Below are positions 33,237-40,605 of a stretch of 40,629 nt of DNA, piece after piece. Source of the stretch: Treponema sp. UBA4377 (GTDB taxonomy: Bacteria; Spirochaetota; Spirochaetia; Treponematales; Treponemataceae); contig DGRX01000010.1 of the NCBI GenBank assembly GCA_002391235.1, positions 1 through 40,629 of the forward strand, in the 5' to 3' direction. The notes beneath the pieces were generated by a model, which saw only the letters and a program-made list of their open reading frames with translations, had not been told where the DNA came from and made no database searches. Position 1 is the first letter of the stretch. Each line of letters begins with the position of its first letter. A program made the translations under genes and the position numbers.

Positions 33237-34382
33237 TTAGTCCGCGTTTTGAAGGAGCCACATTCTGTGGCTCTTTTTTGTTTTAAAGTCGGGGTCTATT
33301 GTCCGCTCGGTGATTTCTTGCGATCGAACTCCGGGCGGCAAGAGGCCTGAGTCAAACTTAAAGCGCTGGGAGTTGGTCGAAAAATAAAGCGCGCCGCCCT
33401 TGTCCAAAAGGCGGAGGCAGGCGGAGCAAAGCTTTGCCCAGTCGCGATTGATGTCCAAGTCGTTGGCCGCGGACTTTGAGTTGCTGAAAGTTGGCGGGTC
33501 AAGAATGATTATGTCAAAGCGGGAGGCCGCCTTGTCCAAAAAGGCCATGGCGTCGCCCTTGGTCCATTCAAAATTTTCTGGGTCAAAGCCGTTAAGGCTG
33601 AAGTTTTTCTTTGACCAGTTAAGGTAAGTGTTTGACAAATCGACGCTTTGGATAAAATCCGCTCCGCCGGAAGCCGCCGCGACCGAAAAGCTTGATGTGT
33701 AGCAAAAAAGGTTTAGAACGCGCGTTTTAAGGCCGCCTTTTTCGCGGTCCGAGCATTTTTCTTTTATCATCGCGCGGGCCGGCCTCATGTCCAAAAAGAG
33801 GCCTGTGTCTAGATAGCTTTCCAAGTCGACGAAAAATATAGAGCCGTTTTCAAAGACCCGGCCCCGCGCTTCTTGGGCTTGCGGAGCCTTTTGTGCCGCC
33901 GCTTCTTGGGCTTTCGCGGCCTTTTTGTCTTGCGCCGAGTTTTCTTTTGCGTACTGGGAGCCGCCTTTTTCGTGAAGGCGGGTCTTTGCGGCGATGCGGC
34001 CCTTGTCGATTCCAAGACATTCGGCCAAGGCGTCTGTCATCGCGCCAAGCCATTCTCGTTCCTCTTCCTCCGGCTTTTCGTAGGGCCGCTCGTACAAAAA
34101 GACTTTAAGCCAAGTCCGTTCAAGCCTGCGACTGGCGGCTCCGGGAGTGTTGGCGCTTTCGGCGGCGGCCTGGCTGTTTATAAAGTCTTGGGCTTCTTCC
34201 GGAGTCGAAACGTCGTCGGGAAGGAATTCGTAAAGGTCGATGGCAAGCGGAATCTCCGGAATGTCGCGGTCGTAGAGCCTAAAGCATGTGACGGAATTTT
34301 TCCGCGCCCATTTTCGCAAAAGCTTGTGGTTTTTTGCCACCCGGTTTTTTAGCATTTGAGCCTGTTCCGCTGTCTTGTCCAT
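33237..34382 (-). CDS. RlmK-like 23S rRNA methyltransferase
   Basis: 381 residues, class I SAM-dependent. It resembles the RlmK half of RlmKL (m7G2069 of 23S rRNA): NRVAKNHKLLRKWARKNSVTCFRLYDRDIPE at the N-terminus, KTRLHEKGGSQY, ESYLDTGLFLDMRPAR, VLNLFCYTSSFSVAAASGGA (SAM site), DLSNTYLNWSKKNFSLNG and the catalytic DPPTFSNSK. It carries a 25-residue Ala/Gln/Lys low-complexity insertion in the middle. It lacks the THUMP and RlmL half, so it is a stand-alone form. TTGATT-17 bp-TAAATT (34389-34417) ends 6 nt before the ATG with no ribosome site: leaderless. Confidence 0.85.
   Translation of the reverse strand: MDKTAEQAQMLKNRVAKNHKLLRKWARKNSVTCFRLYDRDIPEIPLAIDLYEFLPDDVSTPEEAQDFINSQAAAESANTPGAASRRLERTWLKVFLYERPYEKPEEEEREWLGAMTDALAECLGIDKGRIAAKTRLHEKGGSQYAKENSAQDKKAAKAQEAAAQKAPQAQEARGRVFENGSIFFVDLESYLDTGLFLDMRPARAMIKEKCSDREKGGLKTRVLNLFCYTSSFSVAAASGGADFIQSVDLSNTYLNWSKKNFSLNGFDPENFEWTKGDAMAFLDKAASRFDIIILDPPTFSNSKSAANDLDINRDWAKLCSACLRLLDKGGALYFSTNSQRFKFDSGLLPPGVRSQEITERTIDPDFKTKKSHRMWLLQNAD
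33255..33279 (+). terminator. Intrinsic terminator of rpmE
   Basis: GAGCCACA (33255-33262), loop TTC, TGTGGCTC (33266-33273), then TTTTTTG. It lies inside the last codons of the convergent methyltransferase gene. Confidence 0.9.
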
Positions 34383-34388
34383 AGCGCG

Positions 34389-34417
34389 AATTTACAACAT
34401 AGTCCGCATTTAATCAA
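34389..34417 (-). promoter_or_regulatory. Promoter of the RlmK-like gene, leaderless type
   Basis: TTGATT (34412-34417), 17-bp spacer, TAAATT (34389-34394) on the minus strand; six bases then the ATG at 34382. The same TTGATT box and 17-bp spacing are used by the small lipoprotein gene near 18925. Confidence 0.55.
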
Positions 34418-34444
34418 CCCAGGACAAACGCATTGGAAAAAACT

Positions 34445-34582
34445 AAAAACGCTCTCGGGAGAATCGAACGGCCTTACTCGCGGTTGCGGCTGCAAAGGAA
34501 GATGTACATTTACGGCAATTTCTCTTCGCGAAATTGGCAGCCGCAAAGCGAGCGGCCGTCCGCCTTCTCCCTACGCGTTTTT
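34445..34582. repeat. 138-bp interrupted palindrome
   Basis: The 362 bp between the divergent RlmK-like and DEAD-box genes hold no gene. Arms pair at successive levels: AAAAACGC/GCGTTTTT (34445-34452, 34575-34582), GGGAGAA/TTCTCCC (34458-34464, 34565-34571), CTCGC/GCGAG, and a perfect TTGCGGCTGC/GCAGCCGCAA (34484-34493, 34537-34546). A separate GCGCTC-GTGA-GAGCGC hairpin is at 34658-34673. Confidence 0.8.
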
Positions 34583-34707
34583 AATTGCTTGTAACGCGGT
34601 TGTCCGGGCCAAGCGCGAATGTATTGAACAAGCCGCGCCATTGCGCTATTGCCAGTCGCGCTCGTGAGAGCGCAGTAAATATTTACACTAGCAAAAGCGC
34701 GTTCGAC

Positions 34708-34736
34708 TTGCAATTAAGCCCCGAAAGCGCTAAAAT
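34708..34736 (+). promoter_or_regulatory. Promoter of the DEAD-box helicase, very short leader
   Basis: TTGCAA (34708-34713), 17-bp spacer, TAAAAT (34731-34736); eight bases then the ATG at 34745 with no ribosome site. Confidence 0.6.
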
Positions 34737-34744
34737 ATTGGACT

Positions 34745-36364
34745 ATGAATTTTACAGAATTTGCCTTGCATGAGGACCTTCTTAAAGGCATAGCCCAGGC
34801 CGGCTATGAAACATGCACTCCTGTTCAGGAACAGGTTTTAAAGACCTCTCTTGCCGGGGACGATTTGTACGTGCAGTCCCAGACCGGCACTGGAAAAACG
34901 GCCGCCTATTTGGTTTCCATAATTCAGGAACGGCTTTCAAACCCTGAGAACGATGGAAAAAAGACTCTTGTTTTGGTTCCCACGCGCGAACTTGCCGTCC
35001 AAGTTGAGGACGAAGCCAAAAAGCTTCTTTCGGGAACAAGCCTAAAGGCCTTCAGCTTTTACGGCGGAGTGGGCTACAAGGCCCAGGTTGAGGCGATTGA
35101 AAAGGGCGTTGACTTTATCGTTGGAACTCCCGGACGCATCATCGACCTTAAGAAGGGCGGCCAGCTGGACTTGAGCGGCGTGGGCTTCCTTGTAATCGAC
35201 GAGGCCGACCGAATGTTCGACATGGGCTTTTATCCCGACCTTCGTGAAATCCTAAAGTTCATTCCCAACCCCGAGGCGCGCCAGACGATGCTCTTTAGCG
35301 CCACGCTCAACACTTACGTAAAGAACTTGGCTTGGGAATACACGCGCGACGCAAAGGAAATCACGATCGAAGCCGAGAACATCACGGTTGACGAAATCGA
35401 CCAGTCTTTGATCCACGTTTCAAGCGACAAAAAGCTTCCGCTCCTTTTGGGAATCCTGAACCGCGACAAGCCCGAAAGCGTCTTGATTTTCTGCAACACA
35501 AAGAAGGGCTGCGAAATCTTGGGCAAGCGCCTTAAGATAAACGGCTTTGAGTCGGGCTTTATCATCGGCGACATGCAGCAGTCAAAGCGCCTTGAAACCT
35601 TGAACAACTTTAAGGCCGGTAAATTTTCCATCTTGGTGGCCACAGACGTCGCCGCGCGCGGAATCGACGTCAACGACCTTGCGATGGTCGTAAACTACGA
35701 CCTTCCCAACGAGCCTGAAAACTACGTGCACAGAATCGGACGCACGGCCCGCGCCGGAAAAAGCGGCAAGGCCTACACCTTCTGTTCCGAAAAGGACGTT
35801 TACGACTTGCCCGTAATCGAGCGCTACATCGACAAGCAAATTCCTTCCAGCGTATGCTCCGACGACCAGTTGGCCGAGGACAAGAGCAAGGGCGTTTACA
35901 TCAAGCTTGACACTTACGGTTGGGGCGGAGACGACGAGCGAGACTCGCGCTCAGGCTACGGACGCGGCGACAAAAAAGGCGGACGCTTTGACAAGGGCGG
36001 ACGTGATGGCCGCGGAAGGCGAGGCGAGCGCGGAGAGCGTTCCGACAGAAAGCCGCGCTCAGAGCGGGGCGACAAGCGCGAGTTTGACAAGAGCCTTGAA
36101 GGACTTTCGTTTGAAGAGCGAATGGAAGTTTACAAGAAAAAGTATTCCGAAAAAGCCGGCGCGCCTCGCGGCGACAAGCGCTCAAAGTTTGACAAGAACA
36201 AAAAGCCCTACGACAAGCGCTTTGACAAAAAAGGCGGCAAAAACTTCAACGCCAAGGGCGGCCAAAAAGGCGGCGGCAAGAGCTCCGCGCAGGCGCCCAA
36301 AAAGACTTTGGAGAACCGCGGCATCGTGGGCTTCTTTAAGTCGCTTTTTGGAAAGAAAAAATAA
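34745..36364 (+). CDS. DEAD-box RNA helicase with basic RG-rich tail
   Basis: 539 residues. All helicase motifs are visible: Q motif, SQTGTGKTAAY (about 48), PTRELAVQ, TPGRI, VIDEADRMFD (about 152), FSATL, LIFCNTKKGCE, VATDVAARGIDV and HRIGRTARAGK (about 328). From about residue 390 the tail is rich in Gly, Arg, Lys and Asp (SGYGRGDKKGGRFDKGG, then RGRRGERGERSDRKPR) and ends GFFKSLFGKKK. Such tails bind RNA unspecifically. Resembles RhlE/CshA-type helicases that unwind rRNA or mRNA; the exact subfamily is not claimed. Probably co-transcribed with the ABC-F gene 15 nt downstream. Confidence 0.93.
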   Translation: MNFTEFALHEDLLKGIAQAGYETCTPVQEQVLKTSLAGDDLYVQSQTGTGKTAAYLVSIIQERLSNPENDGKKTLVLVPTRELAVQVEDEAKKLLSGTSLKAFSFYGGVGYKAQVEAIEKGVDFIVGTPGRIIDLKKGGQLDLSGVGFLVIDEADRMFDMGFYPDLREILKFIPNPEARQTMLFSATLNTYVKNLAWEYTRDAKEITIEAENITVDEIDQSLIHVSSDKKLPLLLGILNRDKPESVLIFCNTKKGCEILGKRLKINGFESGFIIGDMQQSKRLETLNNFKAGKFSILVATDVAARGIDVNDLAMVVNYDLPNEPENYVHRIGRTARAGKSGKAYTFCSEKDVYDLPVIERYIDKQIPSSVCSDDQLAEDKSKGVYIKLDTYGWGGDDERDSRSGYGRGDKKGGRFDKGGRDGRGRRGERGERSDRKPRSERGDKREFDKSLEGLSFEERMEVYKKKYSEKAGAPRGDKRSKFDKNKKPYDKRFDKKGGKNFNAKGGQKGGGKSSAQAPKKTLENRGIVGFFKSLFGKKK

Positions 36365-36379
36365 GAACGGAGCTTTACA

Positions 36380-38017
36380 TTGATTACAGTTTCAGACGTA
36401 TCTCTTAAATTTAGCGAAAAGCCGCTCTTTAAAGACGTAAACCTAAAGTTCACCAGCGGAAACTGCTACGGAATAATCGGAGCCAACGGCGCCGGAAAGT
36501 CAACCTTCCTAAAAGTGCTTTCGGGCGAGTTGGAGCATGACAACGGAACGATAACAATCACGCCCGGCGAGCGCATGGCCGTCTTGCGCCAGGACCACTT
36601 TGCCTTTGACGCCTTTAGCGTAAAGGACACGGTCATGCAAGGCTATCCAAAGCTTTACGAGACAGCGAAGGCGCGCGAGACGATTTACGAAAAGGCCGAC
36701 TTTACCGAGGAAGACGGAAACAAGGCCGCCGAGCTTGAGGCTGAGTTCAGCGAGCTGGGCGGCTGGGAAGCCGAAAACCAAATCGAGCAAATGCTTTCCG
36801 GCCTTGGATTGGAGGAAGAATTCCACGACAAGATGATGAGCGACTTGGACGAAAGCCAAAAGGTCCGCGTCTTGCTGGCCCAGGCGCTTTTCGGAAACCC
36901 CGACATTTTGCTTTTGGACGAACCGACAAACGGCTTGGATTTGGAATCGATTTCATGGCTTGAAAACTTTTTGATGGAATTTCCCAACATTGTGATTGTC
37001 GTTAGCCACGACCGCCACTTTTTGAATTCCGTCTGCACATACATTTGCGACATCGACTACGGAAAGATCAGCCAGTTCACCGGAAACTACGACTTCTGGT
37101 ACCAGATGAGCCAAGTATTGCAGCGCCAGGCCAAGGACCAGGCAAAAAAGCGCGAGGACAAGATGGCCGAACTCAAGGCTTTCATCCAGCGCTTCGCCTC
37201 AAACGTTTCAAAGGCAGGCCAGGCTTCAAGCCGAAAGCGCGTCTTGGAAAAATTGGAGTTGGAGGAGCTTCCGGTCACAAGCCGAAAATTCCCCTACGTC
37301 AATTTCCGCCCCGACCGCGAGATTGGAAACAACGTTTTGGAAGTAAAGTCGCTCAACTTTACCGAAGACGGAAACGAGCTTTTAAAGGATTTTTCTTTGA
37401 TGGTGAACCGCACCGACAAAATCGCCTTTGTAGGAATCGAGCACAATTCCATCAGCGCCCTTTTTGACATCGTTAGCGGAGTCAAAAAAGCCGAAAGCGG
37501 AGAGTTCTTTTGGGGCCAGACGACAAAGCAGGACTACCTTCCGCGCGACACTTCCTCTTACTTTAAGAACAACTATTCGATAACCGATTGGCTTAAGCAG
37601 TACTCGCCCGACCAAAACGACGCCTTTGTGCGCGGCTTTTTGGGAAGAATGCTCTTTTCCGGCGACGAGTCGCTAAAGCCTGTCAACGTCCTTTCGGGCG
37701 GCGAGAAAGTGCGCTGCATGTTGTCAAAGATGCAGCTTAGCGGAGCCAACGTCTTGATTTTGGACGACCCGACAAACCACTTGGACTTGGAGGCCATTCA
37801 GTCGCTCAACGAGGCACTGGTCCAGTTCCCGGGCGTCGTGCTTTTTTCAAGCCACGACCACGAGTTCATCCAGTCAATCGCCAACCGCATAATCGAAATC
37901 ACGCCCAAGGGCGTGATTGACCGCATGATGGAATTTGACGACTACCTTAAGGACGAGCAAATCATCAAGATGCGCGAAGACTTTTACGCGGGCAGCGGAA
38001 AGAAAATCCGCTACTGA
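36380..38017 (+). CDS. ABC-F family ATPase, YbiT-like, second site degenerate
   Basis: 545 residues from a TTG at 36380 (ITVSDVSLKFSEKPLF) after GGAG. Two nucleotide-binding domains with the ABC-F linker between (about 250-300) and no membrane segment; a translation factor acting at the ribosome is inferred. Most similar in layout to E. coli YbiT. NBD1: intact Walker A GANGAGKST (about 35-43) and LLLDEPTNGLDLES, but the signature reads LDESQ. NBD2: Walker A is lost (GIEHNSISAL near 350) and the catalytic Glu is Asp (LILDDPTNHLD), while its signature LSGGEK is intact. Only one of the two composite ATP sites looks functional. Confidence 0.92.
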   Translation: MITVSDVSLKFSEKPLFKDVNLKFTSGNCYGIIGANGAGKSTFLKVLSGELEHDNGTITITPGERMAVLRQDHFAFDAFSVKDTVMQGYPKLYETAKARETIYEKADFTEEDGNKAAELEAEFSELGGWEAENQIEQMLSGLGLEEEFHDKMMSDLDESQKVRVLLAQALFGNPDILLLDEPTNGLDLESISWLENFLMEFPNIVIVVSHDRHFLNSVCTYICDIDYGKISQFTGNYDFWYQMSQVLQRQAKDQAKKREDKMAELKAFIQRFASNVSKAGQASSRKRVLEKLELEELPVTSRKFPYVNFRPDREIGNNVLEVKSLNFTEDGNELLKDFSLMVNRTDKIAFVGIEHNSISALFDIVSGVKKAESGEFFWGQTTKQDYLPRDTSSYFKNNYSITDWLKQYSPDQNDAFVRGFLGRMLFSGDESLKPVNVLSGGEKVRCMLSKMQLSGANVLILDDPTNHLDLEAIQSLNEALVQFPGVVLFSSHDHEFIQSIANRIIEITPKGVIDRMMEFDDYLKDEQIIKMREDFYAGSGKKIRY

Positions 38018-40074
38018 TTGCCGGGAACGGCGAACATCTTTTTCATATTGGCCAGGATGTCCAGCGCCTTTTTGTCGTCAACGACAAGCTGCGGCTCGTG
38101 GTATTCGACAAGGCGCGAGGGAATCTCGTCCAAAAAGCGCGACGGTTGGCATTCGACTGTCGCGCTCATTTTTTTGCGCTTGGCGCAAGAAGAAATGTAA
38201 AGCTTGTCGCGCGCGCGCGTAATGGCCACGTAAAAAAGGCGGCGCTCCTCTTCGACGTTCTTTTCGTCTTCCTCTATCGCGCGCGCGTGGGGTATCAAGC
38301 CTTCCTCCGCGCCGGCGATGAAGACTACCGGAAATTCCAAGCCCTTTGAGGCGTGGATTGTCATAAGGTTCACCTTTCCCTTGTCGCCTTCGTCGTCAAC
38401 ATCGTCGCGGCTGACAAGGGTGATGCGGTTAAGGTAGTCGTAGAGGCTTGTCTTTCCGGCGTTGTCCTCGTTGTTTTCCCATTGCGAAATCGAGTTTATG
38501 AGCGACTCAATGTTAAGGTACTTGAAGCGGGCGGCCTTTTCGGACTTTGGGTTTTCCAAAATCAAAAAGTCCCAGTAGTTTATTTCTTCGACAAGCGCCT
38601 TGACTTTTTTTGAAAGGTCCTTGCCGCCCAGCATGTTGGAGTTTTTTTCGATTAGCGAAGTGAACTCGTCCAAGGCGCCCATGGTTTTGGGAGACAGGCC
38701 GCCCGTATCTTGGTCAGTCAGAGTAAAATTTTCACCGCCGTCCTGGGCTTGCGACTCCTTTTGAAAGCTTTTGATCGTTTCCCACAAGGATTTACGCTCC
38801 GCCATCGCGCGCTCGTTTAGGACTTCTAGCGTTGAGCGGCCTATTCCGCGGCGGGGAGTGTTGAGAATTCGCAAAAGGTTTATGTCGTCGTCGTGGTTTG
38901 CGATTACGCGAAGGTATGAGATGATGTCCTTGATTTCCTTTCGCTCAAAAAAGCTCGTTCCGCCACTCATCGTGTAGGGAATGTTGGCTTCCAAAAAGGC
39001 TTCTTCTATCGGGCGGCTCTGCGTGTTGGAGCGAATCAAGACGCCAAAGTCGTCGTACTTGATTTTTTCCTCCGCGCAAATTCCCTGGATTGATTCGGCG
39101 ATAAAGTCGGCTTCGTCGGTCTCGTTTTGCGGCATGAAAATCTCAATCGGCTTGTTGCCGACGGTCTTTTGGCTCCACAGCTTTTTTTCCTTGCGGTTTG
39201 TGTTGTGGCTTATGACGCCGTTTGCCGCCTCCAAAATCGTCTCTGTGGAACGGTAGTTTTGCTCCAAGCGGATTTCCTTTACGCCCTCAAAGTCCTTCTC
39301 AAAGTTCACGATGTTTTGGTAGTCGGCGCCGCGCCAGCTGTAAATGGATTGGTCGTCGTCGCCAACGACCGCCACGTTCTTGTCGGCAAGCAAATGCATC
39401 ATCTCGTACTGCTGGTGGCTTGTGTCCTGGAACTCGTCAATCATAAGATACTTGTAGCGGTCGCGGTACTTTTGCAAAATCTCGGGGAACTCTCGGAAAA
39501 TCTTTATCGGAAGGACGATTAGGTCGTCAAAGTCGACGGCGTTGTAAAGCTTTAGGCCTTCCTGATAGTAGCGGTAAAGCTCTTTGTAAAGTTCGGTTTC
39601 GGCCTTCCAGTCCTTGCGGCCGGTCTTTATGTCGCTGAACAAAATCGCGATTTTGTAGCAGTCCATCGCCTCGGGGCTCATCTTAAGCTCGCGGCCGCTT
39701 TCCTTTATCAGCGCTATTTTGTCGCTTTCGTCGTAAATCGTAAAGTTTTCGCGCCAGCCAAGGGCGCTTATTTCCTGCCGCAAAATCCTCACGCCAAAGG
39801 CATGGAATGTTGAGACCGTAAGGTTTTGCAATTTTTTTTGCGTAAGCTCCTTTACGCGCGACTCCATCTCGCGGGCGGCCTTGTTGGTGAATGTCAGGGC
39901 CAAAATTTGGCTTTGCGGAATTCCCTTGTCCAGCATGTGCGCGATGCGGAATGTGATTACGCGCGTCTTTCCGCTTCCGGCTCCGGCGATGATTAAAATC
40001 GGGCCTTCCGTCGTCGTCACCGCCGCGTACTGCTGGGGATTAAGCTCTTTTTTAAGGGATTCCAAATCAAGCAT
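38011..40074 (-). CDS. UvrD/PcrA-family DNA helicase
   Basis: 687 residues, superfamily 1A, 3'-5'. Motifs: LNPQQYAAV (Q), IAGAGSGKTRVIT (I, near 32), TFTNKAAREM (Ia), FQDTSHQQY, VVGDDDQSIYSWRGAD (III), LEQNYRST (IV), HASKGLEFPVVFIAG and GLIPHARA (V), and EERRLFYVAITRARDKLY (VI). About 40 residues shorter than PcrA; the C-terminal polymerase-binding tail seems absent. It could be called PcrA, UvrD or Rep. TTGAAA-17 bp-TAATAT (40084-40112) ends 9 nt before the ATG, without a ribosome site. It overlaps the convergent ABC-F gene by 7 bp. Confidence 0.92.
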   Translation of the reverse strand: MLDLESLKKELNPQQYAAVTTTEGPILIIAGAGSGKTRVITFRIAHMLDKGIPQSQILALTFTNKAAREMESRVKELTQKKLQNLTVSTFHAFGVRILRQEISALGWRENFTIYDESDKIALIKESGRELKMSPEAMDCYKIAILFSDIKTGRKDWKAETELYKELYRYYQEGLKLYNAVDFDDLIVLPIKIFREFPEILQKYRDRYKYLMIDEFQDTSHQQYEMMHLLADKNVAVVGDDDQSIYSWRGADYQNIVNFEKDFEGVKEIRLEQNYRSTETILEAANGVISHNTNRKEKKLWSQKTVGNKPIEIFMPQNETDEADFIAESIQGICAEEKIKYDDFGVLIRSNTQSRPIEEAFLEANIPYTMSGGTSFFERKEIKDIISYLRVIANHDDDINLLRILNTPRRGIGRSTLEVLNERAMAERKSLWETIKSFQKESQAQDGGENFTLTDQDTGGLSPKTMGALDEFTSLIEKNSNMLGGKDLSKKVKALVEEINYWDFLILENPKSEKAARFKYLNIESLINSISQWENNEDNAGKTSLYDYLNRITLVSRDDVDDEGDKGKVNLMTIHASKGLEFPVVFIAGAEEGLIPHARAIEEDEKNVEEERRLFYVAITRARDKLYISSCAKRKKMSATVECQPSRFLDEIPSRLVEYHEPQLVVDDKKALDILANMKKMFAVPGNQ

Positions 40075-40083
40075 AGGGGCTTT

Positions 40084-40112
40084 ATATTAGCGAAAGGGCG
40101 CGCTTTTTTCAA
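40084..40112 (-). promoter_or_regulatory. Promoter of the UvrD/PcrA gene, very short leader
   Basis: TTGAAA (40107-40112), 17-bp spacer, TAATAT (40084-40089) on the minus strand; nine bases then the ATG at 40074. Confidence 0.65.
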
Positions 40113-40146
40113 GTCCGCCCCGACTTTTTTCATACCCTTACATAAT

Positions 40147-40561
40147 AGCGCGCTTTTGCCGCTTTTGCTAGACATAAACCTGGTCAAACGCAATCTGGAT
40201 GCAATAACAAAAAACGCTCCCAGTTGCGGCTGCGTCAGAGCGGCGCCGCTTGATAACAGCGCTACACGCGCATTGCGCCTTGAAACTATCTACGTCTGCC
40301 GCTATCGCGGCATGCGCAATGCGAGTGTCGCCGCCAGCCGCCCCGCGCCTTCGCGCATTTTTTTACTGTTTCCATTGCGTTTGATCAGAGCAAACGGAAG
40401 TGAAAAAGGCCAAAACGCGGAAGTGAAAAAGACCGTCCGCCCACTTTGAGGCTGCCAACTTCCATCTTACCTTACAGCCTCAACCGTGGGTTAGGGCGGG
40501 CTTTTTCACTGGGAGCGTTTTGAGATTTTTTCCACAAGCGCGCTTGCCCTTTTGCTAGACA
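40147..40561. repeat. Imperfect direct repeats flanking a structured element
   Basis: AGCGCGCTTTTGCCGCTTTT then GCTAGACA (40147-40174) recurs at 40537-40561, identical apart from three missing bases. The right copy supplies the -35 box (TAGACA, 40556-40561) of the gene at the right edge. Confidence 0.75.
40211..40521. mobile_element. MITE-like element, 311 bp, includes structured copy B
   Basis: Perfect 14-bp terminal inverted repeats: AAAACGCTCCCAGT (40211-40224) and ACTGGGAGCGTTTT (40508-40521). Inside, copy B of the covarying hairpin (outer stem CGCATTGCGC/GCGCAATGCG at 40269-40278 and 40314-40323; inner TGCCGC-TATC-GCGGCA at 40297-40312). Also a terminator-like hairpin (40422-40510) with AGTGAAAAAG/CTTTTTCACT, CCGCCC/GGGCGG and TTGAGGCTG/CAGCCTCAA stems. 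CGGAAGTGAAAAAG occurs twice (40395-40408, 40418-40431). No transposase frame, so at most a non-autonomous element. Confidence 0.6.
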
Positions 40562-40584
40562 AAAGCGCTATTGCGCGCTATGAT
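40556..40584 (+). promoter_or_regulatory. Promoter of the gene at the right edge
   Basis: TAGACA (40556-40561), 17-bp spacer, TATGAT (40579-40584), then GGGAGATTGT, the same ribosome-site string that precedes the lipoprotein ATG at 802. Confidence 0.65.
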
Positions 40585-40605
40585 GTATATGGGAGATTGT
40601 GTATT

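Noticed and set aside
40156..40449. 97-codon plus-strand open frame at the right end
   Set aside because: It is inside the palindromic element, with no ribosome site and no recognisable motif.
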